Source: PALSA-607 sp036509315
GTDB taxonomy: Bacteria > Actinomycetota > Actinomycetes > Acidothermales > Acidothermaceae
Assembly: GCA_036509315.1 (NCBI GenBank)
Contig: DATCFU010000016.1
Location: 1-31,196 of the forward strand
Reading direction: 5' to 3'
DNA: 31,196 nucleotides
Shown: in pieces, positions 16,647 to 23,833 of the stretch
Layout: the number at the start of each line of letters is the position of its first letter
Numbering within the stretch: the stretch's first letter is position 1
Notes under the pieces: model-generated
What the model was told of the DNA's origin: nothing
The model's input: only the letters and a program-made list of their open reading frames with translations
Databases searched by the model: none
Translations under genes and position numbers: made by a program

Positions 16647-17234
16647 TCACCGGGTAACGATGTAGATGTACGCCGGACCCGCGTCACTGGGGTCCAGCGA
16701 GTCGAGCAAGCCGGCCCACCGACGTTCGAACCCGACATGCTCGAGCGCCCGCCACGATGCCCGGTTCGCCTGCTGCATCGCCACGACCACGCTGTCGACG
16801 TCGGCATAACGGCTGAACGTGTCGGCGAGGAGTTGGCGAATCGCCTCGCTGCCGACGCCCCGGCCGGTGGCATCGAGTTCGCCGATCGCGTAGTCGAACC
16901 CGACGGCCTTGCTTGTGTCGCCGATGACCGAAAGCGCTCTGGCCCAGGATGGGTTGTCGCTGATCCGGTACCGCTGGACGAACCCAACCGGCTCGCCATC
17001 GGCCTCGATCACGAAGAGCTCCGTCGGATCGTCGCCGTCGATGCATGGGCCGTATTCGGCCTCAACCGCCTCCCTAGCCACGGTCTCGCCGTGCCCCCAC
17101 GGGAACCACGCCTCGACGTGCGGGGCACGTAACCAGGTCGCAAGTGCAGGGAAATCGTCGCGAGTCATCGGCCGCAGAGTCACCGCGGGCCGCCCCCCCG
17201 AACCCGGGCCGGCAGCGCCAACCTGGCTAGACAT
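16647..17234 (-). CDS. GNAT-family acetyltransferase
   Basis: The 195-residue protein opens with VTLRPMTRDDFPALATWL, has an ELFVIEADGEPVGFVQRY strand pair, FDYAIGELDATGRGVGSEAI (acetyl-CoA pyrophosphate loop, Q/R-x-x-G-x-G/A-like) and ends with NRASWRALEHVGFER. The WFPWGHGE and RYRI segments resemble aminoglycoside 6'-N-acetyltransferases and siderophore-type acetyltransferases, but the substrate is not known. ATG 17234 and GTG 17237 are adjacent possible starts. It is divergent from the response regulator gene with a 16-bp palindrome between them. Confidence 0.85.
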   Translation of the reverse strand: MSSQVGAAGPGSGGRPAVTLRPMTRDDFPALATWLRAPHVEAWFPWGHGETVAREAVEAEYGPCIDGDDPTELFVIEADGEPVGFVQRYRISDNPSWARALSVIGDTSKAVGFDYAIGELDATGRGVGSEAIRQLLADTFSRYADVDSVVVAMQQANRASWRALEHVGFERRWAGLLDSLDPSDAGPAYIYIVTR

Positions 17235-17245
17235 CACACCAGTAT

Positions 17246-17261
17246 CGATTCCATAGAATCG
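17246..17261. promoter_or_regulatory. Palindrome between divergent acetyltransferase and two-component genes
   Basis: CGATTCCATAGAATCG has perfect 6-bp arms with a 4-bp centre, 12 bp upstream of the acetyltransferase start and about 115 bp before the chosen response-regulator start. It is well placed to control either direction. No binding protein is assigned. Confidence 0.35.
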
Positions 17262-17374
17262 CAGCGCGCACTTGGCCGACGTTCAGGAAACTCCCAGACT
17301 TCAGCGTAACGATGCTCATCAACCGCCACTTTGCGGCCGATCTGCTTCACCCACCGCTGACCGATTGGATCGAG

Positions 17375-18109
17375 ATGCCGAGCTTGGCCGCCGTCCCCAC
17401 GATTGTGGGAGCCGCAGGGCCGGCACGGCTGCTCGTCGTCGACGACGAGCCGAACATCCTCGAGCTCCTCGCCGCGACCCTGCGCTTCAGCGGCTTCGAG
17501 GTGGCGAGCGCGTCGACCGGCCATGAGGCCCTGGAAATGACGCAGGCCTTCAAGCCGGACCTCATCGTGCTGGACGTCATGATGCCCGGCATCGACGGTT
17601 TCGACGTCGCGAAGCGCCTACGCGCGGGCGGCCTGCGCACGCCGGTGCTGTTCCTCACCGCCCGCGACAGCGACGAGGACAAGGTCACCGGGCTCACGAT
17701 CGGCGGCGACGACTACGTCACCAAGCCGTTCAGCCTCGAAGAGGTAATCGCGCGTATTCGCAGCATCCTGCGAAGGACCAAGGGCCTGGACGGCGATGCC
17801 GGTACGTCCATTCTCAGCCTCGGGGACATCAGCCTCGACGAGGACAGCTATGAGGTTTTGAAGGGCGATCAGCCGATCGAGCTCTCCGCGACCGAGTTCA
17901 AGCTGCTGCGCTACTTCCTGCACAACCCGGGCCGGGTTTTGTCGAAGACGCAGATCCTCGAGCACGTGTGGGCGTATGACTTCGGTGGGGACGCCAATAT
18001 CGTCGAGACGTACGTGTCTCATCTGCGCCGCAAGATCGACACGACGCAGCCGAGGTTGCTGCACACTTTGCGCGGGATGGGTTACGCATTGCGGGTGCCC
18101 CGGACATGA
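17375..18109 (+). CDS. OmpR-family response regulator
   Basis: The 244-residue protein has a receiver domain with the acidic pocket VVDDEPN, phosphoacceptor D67 in IVLDVMMPG, LFLTARD and the KPFSLEEV lysine, then a winged-helix DNA-binding domain (ATEFKLLRYFLHNPGRVLSK, then TYVSHLRRKID and LHTLRGMGYAL). It resembles TrcR of M. tuberculosis. It acts with the histidine kinase encoded 13 bp downstream. The start is unsure: ATG 17375 gives a normal short leader, whereas in-frame ATG 17312 adds 21 residues; neither has a strong ribosome site. Confidence 0.93.
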   Translation: MPSLAAVPTIVGAAGPARLLVVDDEPNILELLAATLRFSGFEVASASTGHEALEMTQAFKPDLIVLDVMMPGIDGFDVAKRLRAGGLRTPVLFLTARDSDEDKVTGLTIGGDDYVTKPFSLEEVIARIRSILRRTKGLDGDAGTSILSLGDISLDEDSYEVLKGDQPIELSATEFKLLRYFLHNPGRVLSKTQILEHVWAYDFGGDANIVETYVSHLRRKIDTTQPRLLHTLRGMGYALRVPRT

Positions 18110-18122
18110 GTGATGTAGCGCC

Positions 18123-19823
18123 GTGAACCGTTGGTGGCGATCCGTCAGGACACGCGCGCGACGCGTTCCACTGCGGATCCGACTGGTATTTCTTACCTGT
18201 GTGTTGGTCACCGGTGCGCTGATCGCCACCGGATTCGTCGCCACTAACCTGCTGCGGCACTCCTTGATAAACCGGGTCGACGGCCAGCTCACAAGCGCGA
18301 GTCACCTGATTACCACCTCCGACTACGCCCGCGGATTTCGTGGGCCGCGCGCCCCGGGGAGCGGCGCCGGCGGCCCCGGCACCACGACGGGCGCGGGAGC
18401 CCCAAATGTGGGCGCACCAAATGTAGGCGCACCCGATGCCGATGCACCTAATGGGGCTGCTCCGAGTGCCGGAGCCGTGGCGCCAAGTGCGCCTGCACCC
18501 AGTTCGGGCACCCGCCCCGCAGCAACATCAGCCTGCGGTACATCGACTGCCGCGGATCCGACCGCCACGACGCGCCGGACTCTCCTGCCGCTGCCAAGCG
18601 ATTACTTGGTCCAGTTCAGCAACGCGGCAGGCACCGAGCTCTCGCGGAGTAGCGAGCCTTTGGACCAGGGCGACTGCGGACCGACTATTCCGACCCTTAC
18701 GGTCGCCGAGGTCAACGCACTCCATGGCAAGCCTTTTACCGTTCCGTCGAGCACGGGCGGCGAGCGTTGGCGGGTTGTGGTGTCGGTGACCCAAAGCGGC
18801 ACCGGGAGCATCGCCGTCGCGACACCGCTGACCGGCGTTGACAGCACGCTGAATCAACTGATCCTCTTCGACGTCATCATCGGTGCCGGGGTGGTTATCG
18901 TCCTGGCCGGACTGAGCTATGTCGCGGTACGACACAGCCTGCGTCCCCTTGTCGACGTCGAACACACGGCGGCTGCCATCGCTGCCGGGGATCTGACTCG
19001 CCGGGTTCCGCAAAGCGATCCGCGCACCGAGGTTGGCCGACTCGCGGGCGCGTTGAACGGCATGCTTAGCCAAATCGAGTCGGCGTTTCGTGCGCGCGAG
19101 GCATCGGAGCAAGAGGCGCGAACGTCGGAGACCCGCATGCGCCGCTTTATCACTGACGCGAGCCACGAGCTGCGCACGCCGTTGACATCGATTCGGGGAT
19201 TCGCGGAGCTGTACCGCATGGGCGCCGTCCCCGAGGAATCGGACGTCGACCGTGTCATGACGCGGATCGAGAGCGAGTCGACCCGCATGGGCTTGCTCGT
19301 CGACGACCTGCTGCTGCTCGCGCGCCTCGACCAGCAGCGCCCACTCGAGCGCGAGCTGGTCGACCTGGAGACGATCGCCTCCGATGCGGTGCATGACGCA
19401 CAGGCCGTTGCGCCCGGCCGCGCCGTCCAGCTGCAGCTTTCGACGCACGAACCGGTACTCGTTGTCGGCGACGACGCGCGGCTGCGTCAGGTCGTCGGGA
19501 ATCTGGTCACCAACGCGCTGACCCACACGCCGGAATCCGCCGCAGTCACCGTCGGTTTGAGCATCGACGACAGTCAGTCCGAACGGTTCGCGGTGCTCGA
19601 GGTGGCCGACTCCGGACCTGGACTTAGCCCCAAGGACGCGCAGCGAATCTTTGAGCGCTTCTACCGCGTCGAGGAATCCCGTACCAGGGCGAACGGCGGT
19701 AGCGGTCTCGGACTCTCGATCGTCGCGGCGCTGACCGCTGCTCACGGCGGCACGGCTGACGTCGAAACGAAGTTGGGCATGGGCTCGCGCTTCCGCATCC
19801 GGCTGCCGCTCGCCGAAATGTGA
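18123..19823 (+). CDS. Membrane histidine kinase with Ala/Pro-rich sensor loop
   Basis: The 566-residue kinase has a membrane helix at about 20-42, an extracytoplasmic region of about 190 residues, a second helix (LFDVIIGAGVVIVLAGLSYV), HAMP domain, HisKA with phosphoacceptor H348 in ASHELRTP, then N box (VVGNLVTNALTH), G1 (ADSGPGL), F (FERFYRVEE) and G2 (GSGLGLSI). The sensor region includes a low-complexity stretch of five-residue APNVG-like units (from residue 93) and two cysteines further on. It should phosphorylate the adjacent response regulator; the pair resembles TrcSR. GTG 18123 lies 13 bp after the regulator stop. Confidence 0.93.
   Translation: MNRWWRSVRTRARRVPLRIRLVFLTCVLVTGALIATGFVATNLLRHSLINRVDGQLTSASHLITTSDYARGFRGPRAPGSGAGGPGTTTGAGAPNVGAPNVGAPDADAPNGAAPSAGAVAPSAPAPSSGTRPAATSACGTSTAADPTATTRRTLLPLPSDYLVQFSNAAGTELSRSSEPLDQGDCGPTIPTLTVAEVNALHGKPFTVPSSTGGERWRVVVSVTQSGTGSIAVATPLTGVDSTLNQLILFDVIIGAGVVIVLAGLSYVAVRHSLRPLVDVEHTAAAIAAGDLTRRVPQSDPRTEVGRLAGALNGMLSQIESAFRAREASEQEARTSETRMRRFITDASHELRTPLTSIRGFAELYRMGAVPEESDVDRVMTRIESESTRMGLLVDDLLLLARLDQQRPLERELVDLETIASDAVHDAQAVAPGRAVQLQLSTHEPVLVVGDDARLRQVVGNLVTNALTHTPESAAVTVGLSIDDSQSERFAVLEVADSGPGLSPKDAQRIFERFYRVEESRTRANGGSGLGLSIVAALTAAHGGTADVETKLGMGSRFRIRLPLAEM
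18399..18473. repeat. 15-bp in-frame repeats in the kinase sensor region
   Basis: Five contiguous 15-bp units (18399, 18414, 18429, 18444, 18459), the first two nearly identical (GCNCCAAATGTRGGC) and the rest degenerate. They encode APNVG-type pentapeptides in the extracytoplasmic loop of the histidine kinase. Confidence 0.75.
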
Positions 19824-19890
19824 CGCGCTCGTTCGCCCGCATCGCGCGTGGAGTTCATCGTCAAGCGCTGACCGAGACCGTCGCAACGGA

Positions 19891-19909
19891 TCATTGCCGC
19901 GCCCAATGA
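19891..19909. terminator. Inverted repeat between convergent kinase and HNH genes
   Basis: TCATTG and CAATGA form perfect 6-bp arms around a 7-nt loop (CCGCGCC), between the kinase stop (19823) and the stop of the convergent HNH gene (19913). Terminator function is inferred from position; there is no T-tract. Confidence 0.3.
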
Positions 19910-19912
19910 CAG

Positions 19913-21193
19913 TCATGCTCGAAGTTGACGGACCTTGTGTCGGCTGTGTTGTTGCGGTGCTTGGTCTGGATCGATCCATGGGGGTGGTATGAACCATGGC
20001 ATTGCGTTGATCATGGTGATTTCCCAGCCGTCGTGGTGGACAACGTCATGGTGTTGGCTGCATAGCAAACACAGATTGCAGAGCGCGGTCTCGCCGCCTT
20101 CAGACCAGTATTTGCAGTGATGGGCGTCGCACCACGACGGTGGCCGGTCGCAGCCGGGAAATGCGCATCCTTGGTCACGCGCCACTAGGGCACGGCGCAT
20201 CCCGGTCGGCACAGTGCGGGCTAGCCGGCCGATGTCGAGTGGCTCGCCGTGGCTGCCGAGCACGATCGGGATCACGTTCGCGTCACAGAGCAGCCGAAGC
20301 GCGGCTTCGATCGAAAGCGGGATGCCGCTGTCGAGCATCGCCGGCGCGCAGCCCGCAACCTTGGCTTCGAGGCTCTCCAGACTCACGGTGACCGCCACGT
20401 TGGGTCGTTCCCCGCGCACCTGCGGCAATTCCGGCGTGGCCGACTGGCACAGCTGGACGAACGCGTCGACGTACCGGGCACCAACGTCGCGTGGATCGGG
20501 GATGCCGTCGGTAGCCGGGGCGGGAGCGGCCAGCGGGCCGAGCACCGCTTGCGCCAACGCGCCGGCTTCCTTGTCGAGCTGACCACGTAGCGACACGGTG
20601 CCATCTGCACGGGTGGTCAGTGTCAGGAACCTGGCCTCACGGGCCGCCTGCTCCTGGTCTTCGAGCACTTCTGGGGCGAACCGGTATGTGATCTCCATCG
20701 CCCGACGAGTCACAGCGCGGTGGCCTTCTTGGCGCGCAGTCGCCACGAGCAGTTCCTCCACCTCACCGCTCATGACAGCAGGTACCGATGCGGGGAGCGC
20801 CTCGATCGCGGCGCACACCTCCTGAGCAGAGGCCATGGTGATGTCGCCGGCAGCAAACGCGGCTGCCGCCAACGGCCGGGACTCCAGCGAATGCGCCAAC
20901 TGCAGACGCGCCCGACCGTCCCAGCTTGGCACGTCAGCAGCGACCTTCAACCACGCGTGCGTCGACTTGGCTCCAACGAGTGTACGAACTAGTGACTTCT
21001 CCGCTTGGGCGATGACAGCTACCTTCGCCGAGGCGACCCGATTAGCGAGCTTCTCCACCGCGACGACCAACGCCCCCACGTCGCGAATCGACATCGACCA
21101 CAACGGCGCTTCTGCGAATGCATCGAGCGCAGCGTTCACCGCCGCAACAGCTCCCACTGCGGGATGAACCTGGTCGACGAGCAAGGAACTCAT
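19913..21193 (-). CDS. DUF222/HNH endonuclease (13E12-type)
   Basis: The 426-residue protein has the N-terminal DUF222 helical domain (about 30-280; SAQEVCAAIEALP, then RADGTVSLRGQLDKEAG) and a C-terminal HNH nuclease: CAFPGCDRPPSWCDAHHCKYW, then TALCNLCLLCSQHHDVVHHDGW, with the CxxC pairs and the H-N-H residues all present, so it appears intact. Such genes occur in many copies in actinobacteria, and in mycobacteria in REP13E12 elements. Their role is not settled. ATG 21193 is chosen over a TTG at 21232. Directly upstream is a long repeat array and several gene remnants, which fits mobile or recombining DNA. Confidence 0.9.
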   Translation of the reverse strand: MSSLLVDQVHPAVGAVAAVNAALDAFAEAPLWSMSIRDVGALVVAVEKLANRVASAKVAVIAQAEKSLVRTLVGAKSTHAWLKVAADVPSWDGRARLQLAHSLESRPLAAAAFAAGDITMASAQEVCAAIEALPASVPAVMSGEVEELLVATARQEGHRAVTRRAMEITYRFAPEVLEDQEQAAREARFLTLTTRADGTVSLRGQLDKEAGALAQAVLGPLAAPAPATDGIPDPRDVGARYVDAFVQLCQSATPELPQVRGERPNVAVTVSLESLEAKVAGCAPAMLDSGIPLSIEAALRLLCDANVIPIVLGSHGEPLDIGRLARTVPTGMRRALVARDQGCAFPGCDRPPSWCDAHHCKYWSEGGETALCNLCLLCSQHHDVVHHDGWEITMINAMPWFIPPPWIDPDQAPQQHSRHKVRQLRA

Positions 21194-21349
21194 GAAGCAA
21201 AACCTACCGACCAGCGATGACACGAACCCCAAGTCAACGAGGAACTGTGAACAACCAAAATTTGCCTGTGGGAAAGGAGATGCGGATTCATCTGTGCGCC
21301 GAACTCGTGCTGGTGCAAGCAGCGTCAGGGTTACGTGAGCGGGTCACAA

Positions 21350-21700
21350 GCGGGTGTACGTACTGCGCGTCACGCATGTACGTACATGAGTGTCACGGGG
21401 AGCGCGCACACGCACATGCGTGTTACGCGTCGCGCAGGCGCACCCGCGTCGCGCAGGCGCACCCGCGTCACGCAGGCGCACACACACTCGCCCCGCACGC
21501 ATACGCAGGCGCGTCATGCGCGGGCGCGCACGCACACCCGCTCGCGCGCATACGCAGGCGCGTCGCGCGCAGGCCCACACGCACACGAGCGTCGCGTGCA
21601 GGCCCACACGCACACCAGCGTCAGGCGCAAGCCCACACGCACACCAGCGTCAGGCGCAAGCGCGCACCCACACGCGCGTCTCGCGCACACCCGCAACGCA
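21350..21700. repeat. GC/AC-rich alternating repeat region with 19-bp and 29-bp tandem units
   Basis: About 350 bp made almost only of GCGT, CGCA and CACA steps. It includes three 19-bp units from 21427 (GCGTCGCGCAGGCGCACCC) and three 29-bp units from 21569 to 21655 (beginning GCAGGCCCACACGCACAC), plus a decayed fourth. A perfect 14-bp palindrome, CATGTACGTACATG, sits at 21375-21388. Open frames across it on both strands are low-complexity His/Arg/Ala/Thr sequence and not credible proteins. The long alternating purine-pyrimidine runs make it a candidate Z-DNA-forming segment. Confidence 0.85.
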
Positions 21701-21808
21701 TGTGCGCGGTTGTCGCGCCCTCGGCGACGGTCTGGCCGCGGCTACGGCGCCATATCCAAGCCGGTGAACCTGCCACGGGCCTAGCGCGAACGTGCCTCCG
21801 AGTTCCAT
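21650..21808 (-). pseudogene. Aldo/keto reductase, N-terminal remnant
   Basis: An ATG at 21808 preceded by GGAGG (four bases between) starts MELGGTFALGPWQVHRLGYG, which matches the first strands of aldo/keto reductases (usually GG-xx-V-x-R-LGYGAM). After about residue 21 (position 21745) the likeness stops and the frame runs into the low-complexity repeat array, ending at 21650. The intact ribosome site but missing rest of the gene marks a truncated gene. It sits 41 bp downstream of the short-chain dehydrogenase remnant on the same strand, so both probably belonged to one operon. Family call is from a short match. Confidence 0.55.
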
Positions 21809-21849
21809 CCGTCCTCCGCGATCTACTGGCAAACCGCAACGTGCGAACC

Positions 21850-22122
21850 TCATCCACCGTACGTCGGTACCAAGCCTCCGCTGACGGCGACGGCGGAGCC
21901 GCCGACGAGGAACGCGATGACGTTGGCAATAGCTCCCGGTTCGACCGCGCCGGCCATCACCTCCGGCGGGAGGAACGAGTTGTCTTTCGCGGTAGCGATA
22001 AGTTGCGGGACGACGGCATTGACCCGGATCGCATGCTGGCGCAGTTCGACGTCGACGGTGCGGGTCAGGTGCACAAGCGCGGCCCTCACCAAACTCGATC
22101 CGACCCCGTACTGGGTGAACTA
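21850..22122 (-). pseudogene. Short-chain dehydrogenase, C-terminal remnant
   Basis: About 80 codons (from 22092) match the end of an SDR enzyme: ALVHLTRTVDVELRQHAIRV, then NAVVP, a PEVMAGAVEPGAIANVIAFL helix and the closing GSAVAVSGGLVPTYGG. The Rossmann NAD(P)-binding half is absent, and upstream the frame meets a TAG at 22123-22125. The YxxxK catalytic pair that should precede AALVHLTR is not recognisable in the bases just before. Upstream sequence instead reads as a different gene on the other strand, so the 5' part was removed by rearrangement. Confidence 0.7.
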
Positions 22123-22314
22123 CGGAGCCAACGTATGGGCCGCGGTCAAGGGATACCTCGGCGCCGTAACGGAACTCGCACCAAGCCTGTCGTCGCCAAG
22201 TACACCGGCGTGCTGGGCTCCGCAGACGTCGAGGAATCCACCTACAGCACGACATTCATGATCATGCAGTCGATGCGCCTCGACCTCGGCGCGGGCTCGC
22301 AAGTGCACCCGTGA
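22083..22314 (+). pseudogene. Possible metallo-beta-lactamase-fold hydrolase, C-terminal remnant, frameshifted
   Basis: Reading from about 22083, one frame gives LDPTPYWVNYGANVWAAVKG followed by YLGAVTELA; near 22188 the protein-like signal jumps to another frame, VAKYTGVLGSADVEESTYST, ending in MQSMRLDLGAGSQVHP and a TGA at 22312. Together they resemble the end of an MBL-fold metallo-hydrolase, but no metal-binding motif is left, so the family call is tentative. The stop overlaps a GTG (GTGA, 22311-22314) that begins an FMN-reductase-like reading, which supports this being a former operon. It overlaps the SDR remnant's weak 5' edge; the junction lies near 22080-22120. Confidence 0.4.
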
Positions 22315-22403
22315 CCCGGATCGGCGTGATCCTCGGCAGCACTCGCCCTGGGCGACGCGACCCGGCTCTGCTTGGCGCTGGAGGCCGACCAGCGCCTGGT
22401 TGA
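22311..22403 (+). pseudogene. NADPH-dependent FMN reductase, N-terminal remnant
   Basis: GTG 22311 starts MTRIGVILGSTRPGRR, the first strand and phosphate-binding loop (GSTRPGR) of NADPH-dependent FMN reductases. After 16 residues the likeness ends (about 22358) and a TGA follows at 22401. A different frame over the same bases (LALGDATRLCLALEADQRLV to a TAG at 22423) is also open and could be a further scrap. The GTGA overlap with the preceding remnant suggests a broken operon. Confidence 0.6.
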
Positions 22404-22446
22404 CCCGGGCTCGACCCGCTACTAGCGGCGGTGTTGACTGGAAGAC

Positions 22447-22905
22447 ATGCCACTAGAAGGTGAGTACGCGCCCAACCCCGAGAAGTGGGTGCGCGACCAG
22501 GTCGAACTTTATGAGCGCACCGATGGCACGCAGGGCAACACGTTTCGCGACACCGGCCTGCCCATAGTGATCGTCACGAATCGCGGCGCAGTCAGCGGGA
22601 AACTGCACAAGACACCGGTGATGCGCGTCGTACATGACAGCCGCTACGCGGTCGTGGCGTCCCGCGGCGGCGCACCCGAGCACCCGCGCTGGTACTACAA
22701 CATCCGGGCGAATCCGCTGGTCGAACTCCAGGACGGCGCCCACAAACGAGACATGACGGCGCGTGAAATCACCGGCGATGAGCGCGCCGAGTGGTGGGAC
22801 CGTGCCGTCGCTGCATACCCTCCGTATGCCGAATACCAGCGCAAGACCGAGCGGGTCATTCCGGTCTTCGTGCTGGAGCCGGTTGACCCGAGTGAGACAC
22901 GGTAA
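22447..22905 (+). CDS. F420-dependent (Ddn-like) nitroreductase-family protein
   Basis: The 152-residue protein matches the deazaflavin-dependent nitroreductase family: N-terminal WVRDQVELYERTDG, a split-barrel core with PIVIVTNRGAVSGKLHKTPV, YAVVASRGGAPEHPRWYYNI and ANPLVELQDG, then EWWDRAVAAYPPYAEYQ and the ending RVIPVFVLEP. Members use reduced F420 to reduce quinones or nitro compounds, at the membrane or in the cytosol; the present substrate is unknown. It implies that the organism makes F420. The alpha/beta hydrolase gene begins 10 bp after its stop, so the two form an operon. It begins just after the zone of gene remnants. Confidence 0.9.
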   Translation: MPLEGEYAPNPEKWVRDQVELYERTDGTQGNTFRDTGLPIVIVTNRGAVSGKLHKTPVMRVVHDSRYAVVASRGGAPEHPRWYYNIRANPLVELQDGAHKRDMTAREITGDERAEWWDRAVAAYPPYAEYQRKTERVIPVFVLEPVDPSETR

Positions 22906-22915
22906 TAAGGCCACG

Positions 22916-23797
22916 ATGACGACGACAACACTGCGCACCAAGGACGGCCGCCAACTTTGCTACGCGCAATGGGGGGACCCCGCGGGCGAGCCGATTTTCA
23001 ACCTGCACGGCACGCCGGGCTGTCGGCTCAATCGATATCCGGACGACGAGGCGCTGGCGAATATCGGCGTGCGCGTCATCACATATGACCGGCCCGGCTA
23101 CGGCAGGTCGGATCGCAATCCGGGACGACGGGTGGTCGACTGTGTGCCCGACGTCGAGGCGATTGCCGACGCGGAAGGCATCGACCACTTCGTGGTCGTC
23201 GGCGGATCCGGAGGTGGTCCGCACGCCCTTGCCGTCGCCGCGAGGTTGCCCGACCGCGTGACATTCGCGCGCTGCGTCGTCGGCATCGTGCCCTTCGACA
23301 CAGCCGACTTCGACTGGTTCGCAGGAATGGACCCGGAGAACGTCAAAGAGTTCGGCTGGGCGCTGGCCGGCGAGGAGACCGCGTACCGCGAACTCGCGAG
23401 GGAAGCCGCGGCGATGGTGGCCCGCGTCAAGGTCGACGCGTCGACTGTGCTCGGCTCCGGCTGGGAACTGCCCGATGCCGATCGCGCAGTGCTCGCGCAC
23501 CCGCTTGTCATGCAGGTGATGCGTGAGGCGGTACCGGAATGCGTAGTCAACGGCCCGTGGGGCTGGGTCGACGATGACCTCGCGTTCGTCACACCATGGG
23601 GCTTCGACATATCTGAGATCGCGGTTCCCGCTGAAGTCCACTACGGACAGCAAGATGTCCTTGTCCCGGCGGCACATGGCGCGTGGCTCGCGGCGAACGT
23701 TCCGTCAGCCAAGGTCGTCGTGAACGACGATGAGGGTCACTCCGTGGCGCCCGAGCGCATGCTCGAGTTGCTCAAGAGCCTGGTCGGTCCGCACTGA
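22916..23797 (+). CDS. Alpha/beta hydrolase
   Basis: The 293-residue protein has the oxyanion HGTPGCRLNR segment (31-40), DRPGYGRSD (59-67), the nucleophile elbow GGSGGGP with Ser98, an acid candidate in HYGQQDVLVP and the C-terminal histidine in DDEGHSVAPE. The triad therefore looks complete. This subgroup is common in actinobacteria and its substrates are mostly unknown. ATG 22916 has AAGG five bases upstream; upstream in-frame sequence overlaps the Ddn-like gene and is rejected. Its stop codon lies in one arm of a hairpin shared with the end of cbs. Confidence 0.9.
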   Translation: MTTTTLRTKDGRQLCYAQWGDPAGEPIFNLHGTPGCRLNRYPDDEALANIGVRVITYDRPGYGRSDRNPGRRVVDCVPDVEAIADAEGIDHFVVVGGSGGGPHALAVAARLPDRVTFARCVVGIVPFDTADFDWFAGMDPENVKEFGWALAGEETAYRELAREAAAMVARVKVDASTVLGSGWELPDADRAVLAHPLVMQVMREAVPECVVNGPWGWVDDDLAFVTPWGFDISEIAVPAEVHYGQQDVLVPAAHGAWLAANVPSAKVVVNDDEGHSVAPERMLELLKSLVGPH

Positions 23798-23833
23798 CCC
23801 GACTCGCGCAGCAGCCGCGAAGCTGATCAGTGC
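23791..23833. terminator. Bidirectional hairpin carrying both convergent stop codons
   Basis: GCACTGA (23791-23797) pairs perfectly with TCAGTGC (23827-23833), and inside it TCGCG (23804-23808) pairs with CGCGA (23816-23820). The left outer arm ends with the hydrolase stop TGA; the right outer arm begins with the complement of the cbs stop. The nested stems between convergent genes fit a two-way terminator without T-tract. Confidence 0.55.

Noticed and set aside
18528..19997. 489-codon minus-strand frame opposite the histidine kinase
   Set aside because: Shadow of the kinase gene, whose motifs are all in the plus frame.
21569..21655. 29-bp repeats as a CRISPR array
   Set aside because: Tandem with no spacers and with low-complexity content.
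21217..22314. 365-codon plus-strand frame through the repeat zone
   Set aside because: Most of it is His/Arg/Ala/Thr repeat sequence; only its last part, after 22190, has the character of a real protein and is reported as a remnant.
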